Positions 25,425-34,277 are shown, counted from the stretch's first letter. The stretch: 64,000 nt of DNA from Thermosulfurimonas dismutans (GCA_011322625.1 DRMH01000012.1:1-64000), one strand, 5' to 3'. Notes: generated by a model not told the origin, from the sequence alone. Made by a program: numbers and translations.

Positions 25425-27128
25425 ATGGGTAAAAAGGTGGTCGTTATCGGGGCGGTGGCCTGCGGGCCCAAGGCCGCCTGCCGGGCCAAGCGCCTGGATC
25501 CCAGCCTGGAGATAACCCTCATAGACAAGGACGACCTCATTTCCTACGGGGGCTGCGGTATCCCGTATTATGTTTCCGGGGACATTCCGGACGAGAATCA
25601 TCTGCGGGAGACCTCCTTTCACATGCTGCGCGACGAGGCCTTTTTCGAGAACGCCAAGGCCATCGATCGGGTGCTCACCCGGACCCTGGCCACGGAGGTG
25701 GATCGGAAACGCAAGGTGGTAAAGGTAAAGCACCTGGACTCGGGGGAAGAGGAAGAGATTCCCTACGATTACCTGGTCCTGGCCACCGGTTCCACGCCCT
25801 TCGTACCCCCCATTCCCGGACGCGATCTGGAGGGGATATTTACCGTCTCCGATCTGCACAAGGCCATAGAGATCAAACAGCGCCTGGCCAAAGGAGAGGT
25901 GGAACGGGCGGTGATTATCGGGGCCGGACCTATCGGCCTGGAGATGGCCGAGGCCTTCGCCGATCTCTGGGGGGTGAAGACCACGGTGCTGGAGTACTTC
26001 GATCAGGTGCTTCCCCGGCTCATTGATAAGCCTCTGGCCCGGATGGTGGAACATCACCTGCGGGAAAAGGGCGTGGAGGTGGTGGTGAACGCCCGGATCA
26101 AGGAGATCCGGGGCAAGGACGGTCGGGTTACCGAGGTGGTGGAGGAGAGGGGGAATTATCCTGCGGACCTGGTGATCTTTGCCACCGGGGTAAGACCCAA
26201 CGTGGAACTGGCCCGCAAGGCCGGCCTTCTGGTGAACATGGGGATTGTGGTAAACGATCGGATGCAGACCTCGGACCCCACTATCTATGCCGGGGGGGAC
26301 TGTGTGGAGATTCCGCATCTGGTTCTGGGAAAGAGGGTGGTCATGCCGCTCGGCTCGCTGGCCAATCGGGAAGGGCGAGTCATCGGAGACAACCTGGCCG
26401 GGCGTCCCACCAGGTTTCCGGGTACGGTGGGGGCGTTTATTATGAAGTGCTTTGATCTGGCCATTGGGGCCTGCGGGATCTCGCTTTCTGTGGCCCGGGC
26501 CGAGGGCTTTGATGCGGATTATGCCTTAAACAACCAGACCGAGCGGGCCCATTACTATCCCGGGGCGGAATTCATCTTTGTGGAGCTGGTTTTTGACCGG
26601 CGGACCCGCCGGGTGCTGGGTTTTCAATCGGTGGGTCCCAATACCGACGGGACGCTCGCCCGCATCCATGCCATCTCTTCCATCCTTCCTCATCGCCCCA
26701 CGGTGGAGGATCTGATTCAGCTGGAACTGGCCTATGCCCCGCCCTACAATTCGGCGCTGGATCCCATTCATGATGTGGCCCACACCGCCGAGAACCTCCT
26801 CACCGGCCTTCTGGTCCAGATAGACTGGGAGGAGTTCCTCCGGCGCTTGCACGAAGGGGACCCGAATACGGTTTTTGTGGATACGCGTCATCCCCGGGAG
26901 GCCGAACCCCTGGTCAAGAAGTATCCCGGCCGCTGGATCCACGTGGAGTACGACAAGGTGCGGCGCGAGATGGATCGAATCCCGCGGGACAAGGACGTAA
27001 TCCTCATCTGCAACTCCAGTCGCAGGGCCTATGAGGCCCAGCGATGGCTCACCGCTGCCGGATATACCCGAACCTTCGTGCCTCCGGGGGGGCTCAACTT
27101 CCTGCGCCGCTGGGGAGTGGAGCTTTAA
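25425..27128 (+). CDS. FAD-dependent persulfide/CoA-disulfide reductase-like protein with rhodanese domain
   Basis: 567 residues. Single-Cys pyridine-nucleotide disulfide reductase of the CoADR/Nox/Npsr family: redox Cys44 in YGGCGIPYY, NAD site VIIGAGPIGLEMAE and FAD site TIYAGGDCVEI. A C-terminal rhodanese domain (about 470-567) has active-site Cys in ILICNSSRRAYEAQ. Characterised relatives reduce CoA-persulfide, CoA-disulfide or polysulfide with NAD(P)H. The first glycine loop carries two extra cysteines (Cys13, Cys19). The start is ATG 25425 after GGGGAGG. In this sulfur-rich gene set, persulfide or zero-valent-sulfur reduction is a reasonable inference. Confidence 0.87.
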   Translation: MGKKVVVIGAVACGPKAACRAKRLDPSLEITLIDKDDLISYGGCGIPYYVSGDIPDENHLRETSFHMLRDEAFFENAKAIDRVLTRTLATEVDRKRKVVKVKHLDSGEEEEIPYDYLVLATGSTPFVPPIPGRDLEGIFTVSDLHKAIEIKQRLAKGEVERAVIIGAGPIGLEMAEAFADLWGVKTTVLEYFDQVLPRLIDKPLARMVEHHLREKGVEVVVNARIKEIRGKDGRVTEVVEERGNYPADLVIFATGVRPNVELARKAGLLVNMGIVVNDRMQTSDPTIYAGGDCVEIPHLVLGKRVVMPLGSLANREGRVIGDNLAGRPTRFPGTVGAFIMKCFDLAIGACGISLSVARAEGFDADYALNNQTERAHYYPGAEFIFVELVFDRRTRRVLGFQSVGPNTDGTLARIHAISSILPHRPTVEDLIQLELAYAPPYNSALDPIHDVAHTAENLLTGLLVQIDWEEFLRRLHEGDPNTVFVDTRHPREAEPLVKKYPGRWIHVEYDKVRREMDRIPRDKDVILICNSSRRAYEAQRWLTAAGYTRTFVPPGGLNFLRRWGVEL

Positions 27129-27132
27129 CCCA

Positions 27133-27507
27133 ATGAAGTTCCTCTATATCGGTCTGGGAGGAGGGATGGGGGCAGTATGCCGTTATCTGGTGAGCGGCTG
27201 GTTTCTGCGTTTCGGAGCGGGTTTCCCCCTGGGAACCCTGGCTGTGAACGTCCTGGGGTCCTTCATCCTGGGTTTTTTCATGGAACTGGCCACCCAGACC
27301 CTCCTCGTTTCACCGGAATCTCGTCTGCTGGTGGCGGTGGGTTTTCTGGGGTCCTTTACCACTTTCTCCACCTTTGCTTACGAAACGCACCAACTCCTGC
27401 GGGAAGGGGAATGGTTATTTACCTTTCTGAATATTACGCTTAGTATAGGTCTGGGGTTGACCGGGGTCCGGCTGGGAGAGGTCCTGGTCCGATATCTGGT
27501 GCGATGA
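27133..27507 (+). CDS. crcB: Fluoride ion transporter CrcB/Fluc
   Basis: 124 residues, four transmembrane helices, dual-topology fluoride channel. Signatures are GGGMGAVCRYL, GTLAVNVLGSFILGF and GFLGSFTTFSTFAYE. The start ATG 27133 is four bases after the flavoprotein stop and the open frame further left lies inside that gene. No fluoride riboswitch is visible in the leader of the operon. It overlaps the DUF190 gene as ATGA. Confidence 0.93.
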   Translation: MKFLYIGLGGGMGAVCRYLVSGWFLRFGAGFPLGTLAVNVLGSFILGFFMELATQTLLVSPESRLLVAVGFLGSFTTFSTFAYETHQLLREGEWLFTFLNITLSIGLGLTGVRLGEVLVRYLVR

Positions 27508-27842
27508 ACGGACGTTGTGTACTTCTCTCTATCTATGTGGATGAGGACGAAAAGGTGGGTCGTAAACCGCTCTATCGGGCCATTCTGGATTTCCTCTGGG
27601 AACGGGACATCCACGGTCTGACCATGTTCAAGGGGGTCTATGGCTACGGTCCGGACAAGAAGATCCATACCGGTCGCCTCCTGCGGGCGGCGGAGAATCT
27701 TCCCCTGAAGATAGAGGTGGTGGAAACCCGAGAAAAGGTGGAGGAGTTGCTCCCGGAACTGGAAAAAATTCTTACCCGGGGTATGATCACGGTCACGGAC
27801 CTTTATCTCATCTGCCACAAAAAACCACCCTGTGAGAGATGA
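27504..27842 (+). CDS. DUF190 (UPF0166) PII-like protein
   Basis: 112 residues. It contains LSIYVDEDEKVGRKPLYRAILDFL, GLTMFKGVYGYG and PLKIEVVETREKVEELLPEL, typical of DUF190, which has a ferredoxin-like PII fold. DUF190 genes frequently accompany crcB, and the four-base overlap here supports joint function, perhaps regulation of fluoride export. The biochemical role is unknown. Confidence 0.88.
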   Translation: MNGRCVLLSIYVDEDEKVGRKPLYRAILDFLWERDIHGLTMFKGVYGYGPDKKIHTGRLLRAAENLPLKIEVVETREKVEELLPELEKILTRGMITVTDLYLICHKKPPCER

Positions 27843-27873
27843 GGTCATAAAAAAATTACAAGGGAGAGGGAGC

Positions 27874-28095
27874 ATGAATTTCAAGTTCACGGCCATCATT
27901 CAGAAGGAAGAAGATCTTTATGTGGCCTTTTGCCCGGAACTGGATATTGCCAGTCAGGGGAAAACCGTAGAGGAAGCCAAAAGGAACCTTGAAGAGGCCG
28001 TAACCCTTTTTCTGGAACATGCTTCTCCCGAGGAGGTTCGGGAACGTTTAAAAGGAGACATTTATATTGCTCCTTTAGAGGTAGCGGTTGCCTAA
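27874..28095 (+). CDS. HicB-family antitoxin
   Basis: 73 residues, MNFKFTAIIQKEEDLYVAFCPELDIASQGKT split by family logic into the HicB strand core and the helix VEEAKRNLEEAVTLFLEHA. There is no added DNA-binding C-terminal domain, so it is a short HicB. The start is ATG 27874 after AGGGAGAGGG. It overlaps hicA by eight bases and lies between the crcB-DUF190 pair and hisS. Confidence 0.85.
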   Translation: MNFKFTAIIQKEEDLYVAFCPELDIASQGKTVEEAKRNLEEAVTLFLEHASPEEVRERLKGDIYIAPLEVAVA

Positions 28096-28309
28096 GCTTT
28101 CTCCTCTTTCGGCAAAAGAAGTTTGTAAGATCCTTGAAAAACATGGTTTTAAGAGAATAAGAAAGACGGGGAGTCACATAGTGATGCAGAAAAAGGTGGG
28201 TGAAAAGACGGTTACGGTGATCGTTCCGGATCACAAAGAGATTAAAAAGGGAACGCTCAGATCTATTATTCGGCAGTCCAAACTGCCGAGGGAAGAGTTT
28301 GAGAGATGA
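28088..28309 (+). CDS. hicA: HicA-family mRNA interferase toxin
   Basis: 73 residues with the intact double-stranded-RNA-binding-like fold and catalytic His in GSHIVMQ. The C-terminus is KKGTLRSIIRQSKLPREEF. TTG 28088 is the apparent start, LPKLSPLSAKEVCKILEKHGF. The stop overlaps hisS as ATGA, an unusual place for a toxin gene because it would be co-transcribed with an essential synthetase. Its complete middle region shows what the remnant at 2393 has lost. Confidence 0.88.
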   Translation: MPKLSPLSAKEVCKILEKHGFKRIRKTGSHIVMQKKVGEKTVTVIVPDHKEIKKGTLRSIIRQSKLPREEFER

Positions 28310-29568
28310 TCAAGGCCGTAAGGGGTTTCAAGGATCTGCTTCCGGAGGAGGCCGGGGTCTTCAGGTGGCTTGAGGAACAGGCCCGGGAGATCCTGCGGCG
28401 TTACGGATTTTCCGAGATCCGGCTTCCCATCCTGGAGCGCACGGAGCTTTTTGCGCGGAGCATAGGCGAGTCCACGGATATCGTGGAGAAGGAGATGTAC
28501 ACCTTTCAGGATCGCAGCGGGGACAGCCTCACCCTTCGTCCGGAGGCCACCGCCGGGGTGGTTCGGGCCTTTATCGAGCACGGGTTATATAATCGTCCCA
28601 AGCCTTTAAAGCTCTTTACCATCGGGCCCATGTTTCGCCATGAAAGGCCACAGAAGGGGCGTTTGCGCCAGTTCCATCAGATAGACGTGGAGGTCTTCGG
28701 GGCGGCCTCGGCCGGGATGGATGCGGAGTTGGTGGCTCTGGCCCTGGGGATCCTCAGGGCCGGTGGGGCGAGGGACCTGCGTCTGGAGATCAATTCCCTG
28801 GGGTGTCCGGGGTGCCGTGGCCCTTATCGGGAGGCCCTGCGCGAGTTTCTCTTTTCGCGTCGGGAACGCCTCTGCGAGGATTGTCGAAGACGGGCGGAGC
28901 GCAACCCCCTCCGGGCCCTGGATTGTAAGCGAGAGGGGTGCCAGAGGGAATACCAGGAGGCTCCGATGCTCTCCGCTTTTCTCTGCGAGGATTGCCGGCG
29001 GCATTACCAGCATTTTAAAACCTATCTCCAGGAGGGGGGGATCCTCTTTATCGAAAATCCCCGGCTGGTACGGGGGCTTGATTATTACACCCGTACCATC
29101 TTTGAGATCAAGGCCCCGGGGCTCGGGGCCCAGGACACGGTGGCTGCCGGCGGGCGTTACGATGGGCTGGTTTCCGCTCTGGGGGGGCCGGAGACCCCGG
29201 CGGTGGGTTTTGCCATCGGGATGGAACGCTGGTGGCTCGTGAGTCGGGGGTCTCAAAGAGAGGTAGCGGCCCCGGATCTGTTTATTGCCCCGCTGGGGGA
29301 AGAGGCCCGGCGCTGGGCCTTCCGTCTGGCCGCACTTTTGCGGGATAGAGGGCTTAAGGTGGAATCCGATTACGAGGGACGCAGTCTCAAGGCCCTCCTG
29401 CGTCAGGCCGACCGTCTCTCCGCAAGGTGGGCCCTTATTCTGGGAGAACAGGAACTGCAGGAGCAGCGCGCCCTGCTCAGGGACCTGGCCTCCGGCACCC
29501 AGCTTTCCCTCCCCTTTCGGGATCTGGAGGACCTGCTCAACCGCGTCCTGATCGAGATCCTTTTCTGA
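28306..29568 (+). CDS. hisS: Histidyl-tRNA synthetase
   Basis: Class II synthetase of 420 residues. Motif 2 region is RPEATAGVVRAF and MFRHERPQKGRLRQFHQID, the histidine signature is LVRGLDYYTRTIFEI, and motif 3 is PAVGFAIGMERW. An insertion near 165-235 contains four Cys pairs (CPGC, CEDC, CKREGC, CEDC), consistent with zinc binding as in some bacterial HisRS. It is translationally linked to hicA upstream and to the TauE gene downstream (TGATG). Confidence 0.96.
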   Translation: MIKAVRGFKDLLPEEAGVFRWLEEQAREILRRYGFSEIRLPILERTELFARSIGESTDIVEKEMYTFQDRSGDSLTLRPEATAGVVRAFIEHGLYNRPKPLKLFTIGPMFRHERPQKGRLRQFHQIDVEVFGAASAGMDAELVALALGILRAGGARDLRLEINSLGCPGCRGPYREALREFLFSRRERLCEDCRRRAERNPLRALDCKREGCQREYQEAPMLSAFLCEDCRRHYQHFKTYLQEGGILFIENPRLVRGLDYYTRTIFEIKAPGLGAQDTVAAGGRYDGLVSALGGPETPAVGFAIGMERWWLVSRGSQREVAAPDLFIAPLGEEARRWAFRLAALLRDRGLKVESDYEGRSLKALLRQADRLSARWALILGEQELQEQRALLRDLASGTQLSLPFRDLEDLLNRVLIEILF

Positions 29569-30281
29569 TGCCGGAAGCCCTTATCCTTTTTGTCGCCGCC
29601 TTCGTGCACGGTCTGGCCGGATTCGCTTTCGCCCTGCTGGCGGTGCCTTTTCTTTCCTTCTTTCAGCCCCTGGTCCTGGTGGTTCCCCTGGTGGCCCTTT
29701 TCGGGTTTACCCTCAATGCCGTCATGCTCTGGTGGATGCGGCGGGATTTCCGGATCCGTCCGGTGGCGGGTTTACTTCTGGGAGCCCTTCCGGGGGTCTT
29801 TCTGGGGGCCAAAGCCCTGGGATTTTTCCCGGAACGTATTCCCCGTCTGATCCTGGCGGTAACCGTTTCCGGCTACGCCCTATGGGAGATCCTTCATCCC
29901 GGCTCCACCCGGGGACGAATTTCCCCCTCCTGGGGACCGGTCTTCGGACTGGCCGCGGGGTTCCTGGGAGGTCTCCTCAATACACCGGGGCCTCCGGTGG
30001 TTATTTACGTTAGCCTTCTGGAAATGCAGAAAGACGCCCTGAAGAGCGCCCTGCAGGGGACCTTTCTCATTCTGGTGGGAGGCGTGATTCTGGCCCACGG
30101 TCTTTACGGAAATCTTACCCCTGCGGTCTGGCACCTCTACGGACGCTATCTGCCCGCGGTGCTGGCCGGGATGATCCTGGGGCAGATCCTTTATTTTCGG
30201 CTGGGAGAACGTTCTTACCGCCGTTTAGTCCATTTTTTGCTTTTCCTTTCTGCCTGTGCATCTCTTATCAGGTCTTTTTGA
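29568..30281 (+). CDS. Second TauE/SafE-type permease
   Basis: 237 residues, seven or eight transmembrane helices. HGLAGFAFALLAVPFLSFF and AGFLGGLLNTPGPPVVIYVSL are the duplicated family signatures. It is shorter and quite different from the copy at 19179. The ATG overlaps the hisS stop (TGATG). Its neighbours downstream handle sulfur (DUF39, LarE), so export of a sulfur anion is plausible but not shown. Confidence 0.87.
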   Translation: MPEALILFVAAFVHGLAGFAFALLAVPFLSFFQPLVLVVPLVALFGFTLNAVMLWWMRRDFRIRPVAGLLLGALPGVFLGAKALGFFPERIPRLILAVTVSGYALWEILHPGSTRGRISPSWGPVFGLAAGFLGGLLNTPGPPVVIYVSLLEMQKDALKSALQGTFLILVGGVILAHGLYGNLTPAVWHLYGRYLPAVLAGMILGQILYFRLGERSYRRLVHFLLFLSACASLIRSF

Positions 30282-30343
30282 GCGCTCTTGCCGAGAGCGG
30301 GCAATCGGGATAGATTGGGTTAAAAGTCGCCAGGGGAGAGGGA

Positions 30344-30940
30344 TTGAAGGTCAAACACTGGATGGTGAAAGAGGTGGTAACGGTTTCCCCGGAGGCCACC
30401 CTGGAGGAAGCTATTCAGCTCATGAAGCGCCACGCTATAAGGCATCTTCCGGTCACCCGGGGAGAGAGGCTTCTGGGGCTGGTTACCGAGAGCAGCATCC
30501 GTCAGTATGCTCGTCCGGAGGAGTTGAGCCGGATGGTGCGGGAGGTGATGATCCTCAATCCCATCACCGTTTCTCCGGAAGCCACGGTGGACGAGGCGGC
30601 CCGGTTGATCTATCGCTACAAGATCGGCGGGCTTCCGGTGGTGGAGAACCATCGGCTGGTGGGGATCATCACCATTACCGATCTGCTGGAGGCCTTTATC
30701 GAGTTGATGGGGTTGTTGCGATCCAGCTCCAGGCTGGACGTTATTCCCCGGGAGCCGGAGGGGCTGGATGAGGTCATGGATATTATCCGGCAGTACGGAG
30801 GTCGGGTCATCTCCATCGGTATGGATGTAAGCCCCGGAGGGGAGAAGATCTATTACATCCGTCTGGAGAAGTTACCGGTGGAGCCCCTGGCCTCGGCGCT
30901 GGAGGTCTCGGGGCATCGAGTAATCTCCATAGTGGATTAG
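30344..30940 (+). CDS. CBS-pair protein with C-terminal ACT-like domain
   Basis: 198 residues. Two CBS motifs (about 1-55 and 65-120: VKHWMVKEVVTVSPEATLEEA and REVMILNPITVSPEATVDEA) form a Bateman module that usually binds adenosyl ligands. The C-terminal 70 residues (EVMDIIRQYGGRVISIG) look ACT-like. It starts at TTG 30344 after GGGGAGAGGG. The DUF39 gene begins nine bases after its stop. In methanogen DUF39 proteins a CBS pair is fused at the C-terminus, so this protein may supply that function separately. Confidence 0.85.
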   Translation: MKVKHWMVKEVVTVSPEATLEEAIQLMKRHAIRHLPVTRGERLLGLVTESSIRQYARPEELSRMVREVMILNPITVSPEATVDEAARLIYRYKIGGLPVVENHRLVGIITITDLLEAFIELMGLLRSSSRLDVIPREPEGLDEVMDIIRQYGGRVISIGMDVSPGGEKIYYIRLEKLPVEPLASALEVSGHRVISIVD

Positions 30941-30949
30941 GAGGGGGAG

Positions 30950-32149
30950 ATGGGAGAGTTTAAGGTCCAGAAGAGCATTGAGGAGATCAACGAGAGGATT
31001 CGCCGGGGTGAGGCGGTGGTGGTTACCGCCGAGGAGATGGTTCGGATAGTGAAGGAGGTCGGCCCGGTGGAGGCAGCGCGGGAGGTGGACGTGGTCACCA
31101 CCGGGACCTTCTCTCCCATGTGTTCCTCCGGGGCCTTTATCAATTTCGGGCACCCTGTTCCCACCATTAAGGCCTATCGGGTCTGGTTGAACGGAGTTCC
31201 GGCCTATGCGGGGCTGGCGGCGGTGGATATCTATATCGGGGCCACCGAGCCGGTGGAGGACGACCCCCTGAACAAGGTCTTTCCCGGGGAGTTTCGTTAC
31301 GGCGGGGGGCACGTGATCCACGATCTGGTGGCCGGAAAGAAGGTGCATCTGCGGGCCATCGCTTACGGTACCCATTGTTATCCCCGTAAGGAATACGAGA
31401 CCGAGATCACCCTTAAGGATCTGCCGTATGCGGTGCTCTGCAACCCCCGAAATGCCTATCAGAACTACAACTGTGCGATCAACCTTTCGGAGAGGACCCT
31501 TTACACCTATATGGGGATTCTGAGACCGCATGCCGGAAACGCCAATTATGCCACCGCCGGACAGCTCTCCCCCCTTCTCAAGGATCCCTATCTCAAGACC
31601 ATCGGGATAGGCACGCGCATCTTTCTGGGCGGAGCCAAGGGGTATGTAATCTACGCCGGCACCCAGCACAACATGAACGTAAAACGTACGGACAAGGGGG
31701 TGCCCTTTACCCCGGCGGCCACCCTCATGGTCCTGGGGAACCTCAAGGAAATGGATCCCCGCTGGATAGTGGGGACCAGTCATCTGGGCTACGGTTGCTC
31801 CATGGCCGTGGGGCTGGGCATCCCCATTCCCATCCTGAACGAGGAGGTGGCCCGTTACGCGGGGCTTTCCGACGAGGAGATCTTTACGCAGATAGTGGAT
31901 TACGCCTACGATTATCCCAACGGGATCAAGCGCAACTACGGGGTGGTAAGTTACGCGGAGCTTAAGAGCGGAAAGATTAAGGTCCTGGACAAGGAAGTGC
32001 CCACGGTGCCGCTTTCAAGCTATGTGCGGGCCCGGGAGATAGCGGAGATCCTCAAGGGGTGGATCAAGCGCGGCGAGATGCTCCTTACCGAGCCGGTGGC
32101 GCCTATCCCCGGAGCGGAGCTTTTTCCCTTCCGACCCAGGAAACAGTGA
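30950..32149 (+). CDS. DUF39/HcyBio homocysteine biosynthesis protein
   Basis: 399 residues of the DUF39 family, genetically linked in methanogens and sulfate reducers to making homocysteine from aspartate semialdehyde and sulfide. Conserved segments are TTGTFSPMCSSGAFINFGH, AYGTHCYPRKEYET, CNPRNAYQNYNCA and SHLGYGCSMAVG, the Cys residues being candidates for a persulfide carrier. The archaeal C-terminal CBS domains are absent, but a CBS protein is encoded just upstream. GAGGGGG precedes the ATG. The stop overlaps larE. Confidence 0.9.
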   Translation: MGEFKVQKSIEEINERIRRGEAVVVTAEEMVRIVKEVGPVEAAREVDVVTTGTFSPMCSSGAFINFGHPVPTIKAYRVWLNGVPAYAGLAAVDIYIGATEPVEDDPLNKVFPGEFRYGGGHVIHDLVAGKKVHLRAIAYGTHCYPRKEYETEITLKDLPYAVLCNPRNAYQNYNCAINLSERTLYTYMGILRPHAGNANYATAGQLSPLLKDPYLKTIGIGTRIFLGGAKGYVIYAGTQHNMNVKRTDKGVPFTPAATLMVLGNLKEMDPRWIVGTSHLGYGCSMAVGLGIPIPILNEEVARYAGLSDEEIFTQIVDYAYDYPNGIKRNYGVVSYAELKSGKIKVLDKEVPTVPLSSYVRAREIAEILKGWIKRGEMLLTEPVAPIPGAELFPFRPRKQ

Positions 32150-32904
32150 TCCCGGAGGCCCTGGAGAGGATCCTGCGTTCCTTTCCGGCGGTGGCGGTGG
32201 CCCTTTCCGGCGGGGTGGACAGTGCGGTGCTGGCGGCGGCGGCGGTGCGCATCCTGGGGCCGGAAAGGGTGAGAACCCTCACCGCGGTAGGGCCCATCTT
32301 TCCCTTCGAAGAAGGGCAATGGGCCCGCCGAACAGCCGATCTCCTGGGGACGGATCACCGGGAGGTTTTCTTTGATCCTCTGGATCTTCCGGCCTTTCTT
32401 GAGAATCCTCCGGACCGATGCTATTACTGCAAACGCGAGCTTCTGGTCCGTTTTCAGGAGGAAGCCGGGGGGAGGGTCCTCTGCGACGGGACCCAGGCCG
32501 ATGACCTGCGAAGCGATCGTCCGGGGCTCAGGGCTCTGCGGGAACTCGGGGTAAGGAGTCCTCTGGCTGAAGCGGGTCTTTCCAAGGAGGAGGTTCGGGC
32601 CCTGGCCCGAAATCTGGGGCTCCCTCAGGCCCGCAAACCCCCTTCACCGTGCCTGGCCACCCGTTTCCCCCCCGGGGAACCGGTGAGGCGGGAGGCCCTG
32701 GTGAGGGTGGCCCGGGCCGAGGAGACCCTGAGGAAGAGGCTGGGCCTTGAGGTCCTTCGGGTGCGGTTTGTGCGCGGGGAGGCCCGCCTGGAGGTACCCC
32801 CCTCCGAGATGGAAAGGGTCTTCGCCCGACGTCGGGAAATTTCCCGGTGTCTTCTGGATTTGGGATTTAAACGCGTAAGTCTGGACCTTATCGGTTATTT
32901 TTAG
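32146..32904 (+). CDS. larE: LarE-type ATP-dependent sacrificial sulfurtransferase
   Basis: 252 residues. The PP-loop SGGVDS is at 21-26. RCYYCK (91-96) and Cys169 in SPCLATRF match the LarE Cys that donates its sulfur to the nickel-pincer cofactor of lactate racemase. It starts at GTG 32146, overlapping the DUF39 stop by four bases (GTGA). No larA, larB or larC is in the window, so a sulfur-transfer role connected to DUF39 or to another cofactor should be considered. Confidence 0.88.
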   Translation: MIPEALERILRSFPAVAVALSGGVDSAVLAAAAVRILGPERVRTLTAVGPIFPFEEGQWARRTADLLGTDHREVFFDPLDLPAFLENPPDRCYYCKRELLVRFQEEAGGRVLCDGTQADDLRSDRPGLRALRELGVRSPLAEAGLSKEEVRALARNLGLPQARKPPSPCLATRFPPGEPVRREALVRVARAEETLRKRLGLEVLRVRFVRGEARLEVPPSEMERVFARRREISRCLLDLGFKRVSLDLIGYF

Positions 32905-32944
32905 TAGAATTTTTACGCGGAAATAAATCGAGGAGTCAGCCGGA

Positions 32945-34267
32945 ATGAGTATTCTGGTGGAAAGGGATCTGATGGAAATTCGTAACCATCTCCTAGAGAT
33001 GTGTCATCTGGTGGTGGAGATGGTACGTTCGGCGGTGGTGGCCTTTGAGCGACGGGATCCGGAGCTGGCCCGCCGGGTGATCGAACAGGACACCCGGATC
33101 GATGAGCTGGATTTGAAGATCGACCAGATCTGTCTGGAGACCATCGCCCTCAAGCATCCGGTGGCCAGCGACCTGCGGTTTGTGGTTTCCACCCTGGACA
33201 TGATCCGGGATCTGGAGCGTCTGGGGGATCAGGCGGTCAACATTGCCGAAAGGGTGCCCCGGTTGCTTTCCCTGCCCCAGGTGTTCACCTGCCCGGTGGA
33301 CCTTTCGGAGATGGCGCGCAAGGCCCTGCGTATGCTGGAGGAGGTCATCAACGCCTTCGTGGCCCGCGACGCCCAGAAGGCCCGGGAGATCAAGAGCTGG
33401 GATGACGAGGTGGATCGGTACAAGAAGATAGTGATCGAACGCATGGTGGAATGCATGGAGAGGAAACCGGAGGTGGTCCGGGCCGGGGTGGAGTATATCA
33501 TTGTGGCCCAGAATCTGGAACGGGTGGCGGATCTGGCCACCAATATGGCCGAGGAGATCATCTATATCGTGGAAGGCAAACTGGTCAAACACGAGGAGGT
33601 GATTCCGGAATTCAAACCCGCGGAGCGTCCCGATCTCTTCGAGCTTCTGGAAAGACATGCCCGTCTGGTGATAGAATGCACCGAACGTCTTCCCCTGGCG
33701 CTGGAGGCTTATTTTCAGCAGAACACCGGGCGGTTGCAGGAGATCTCCGAGGATATCATCGCCATCGAACGCGAGGCCGATCGCCTCAAGCAGAACATCC
33801 GGGGACATCTTCCCTACGGACTTATTACCCCGGTGGATAAGTTCGAGCTTTTCCTGTTTCTCAAGGAGCAGGATGCGGTAGCGGATGCCGCCGAGGATAT
33901 CCTCAAATGGTTAACCTTCAAACAGGTGAGGGTTCCGGAAGAGCTGGCCCGGGAGATCCTCCGGCTGCTCGAGGAGAACGTAAAGACCGCGGAGTATCTG
34001 GTTCCCCTGGTGGAAAAGGCCAAGGTCTATATAGAGCGCGGGGATGACATCTCCCGTCAGGATGCCAAGGAAATCGTCCGCAATATCCGGCAGCGGGAGC
34101 ATGAAAACGATCTCCTGGCTACGGAGATCAAGCGCAAGATCTTCGCCCTTGATGAGGACTTCTTTAAGGTTTATTTTCTATTGAAGCTTCTGGAATACAT
34201 CTGTGAGATTTCCGGGCGGACGGAGAATGCGGCGGATCTGATGCGAGCCATGATCGCCAAAGCCTAG
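32945..34267 (+). CDS. PhoU-DUF47 fusion protein
   Basis: 440 residues. The N-terminal half (about 1-220) is a PhoU domain with its helical repeat and acidic motif (DLRFVVSTLDMIRDLERLGDQAVNI). The C-terminal half is a DUF47/Pit-accessory domain (DIIAIEREADRLKQNIRG, LFLFLKEQDAVADAAEDIL). PhoU controls high-affinity Pst transport and DUF47 usually accompanies Pit-type phosphate carriers. Neither carrier is present here. The fusion could coordinate two phosphate uptake modes. CGAGGAG precedes ATG 32945. Confidence 0.87.
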   Translation: MSILVERDLMEIRNHLLEMCHLVVEMVRSAVVAFERRDPELARRVIEQDTRIDELDLKIDQICLETIALKHPVASDLRFVVSTLDMIRDLERLGDQAVNIAERVPRLLSLPQVFTCPVDLSEMARKALRMLEEVINAFVARDAQKAREIKSWDDEVDRYKKIVIERMVECMERKPEVVRAGVEYIIVAQNLERVADLATNMAEEIIYIVEGKLVKHEEVIPEFKPAERPDLFELLERHARLVIECTERLPLALEAYFQQNTGRLQEISEDIIAIEREADRLKQNIRGHLPYGLITPVDKFELFLFLKEQDAVADAAEDILKWLTFKQVRVPEELAREILRLLEENVKTAEYLVPLVEKAKVYIERGDDISRQDAKEIVRNIRQREHENDLLATEIKRKIFALDEDFFKVYFLLKLLEYICEISGRTENAADLMRAMIAKA

Positions 34268-34277
34268 GGAGGACGGG

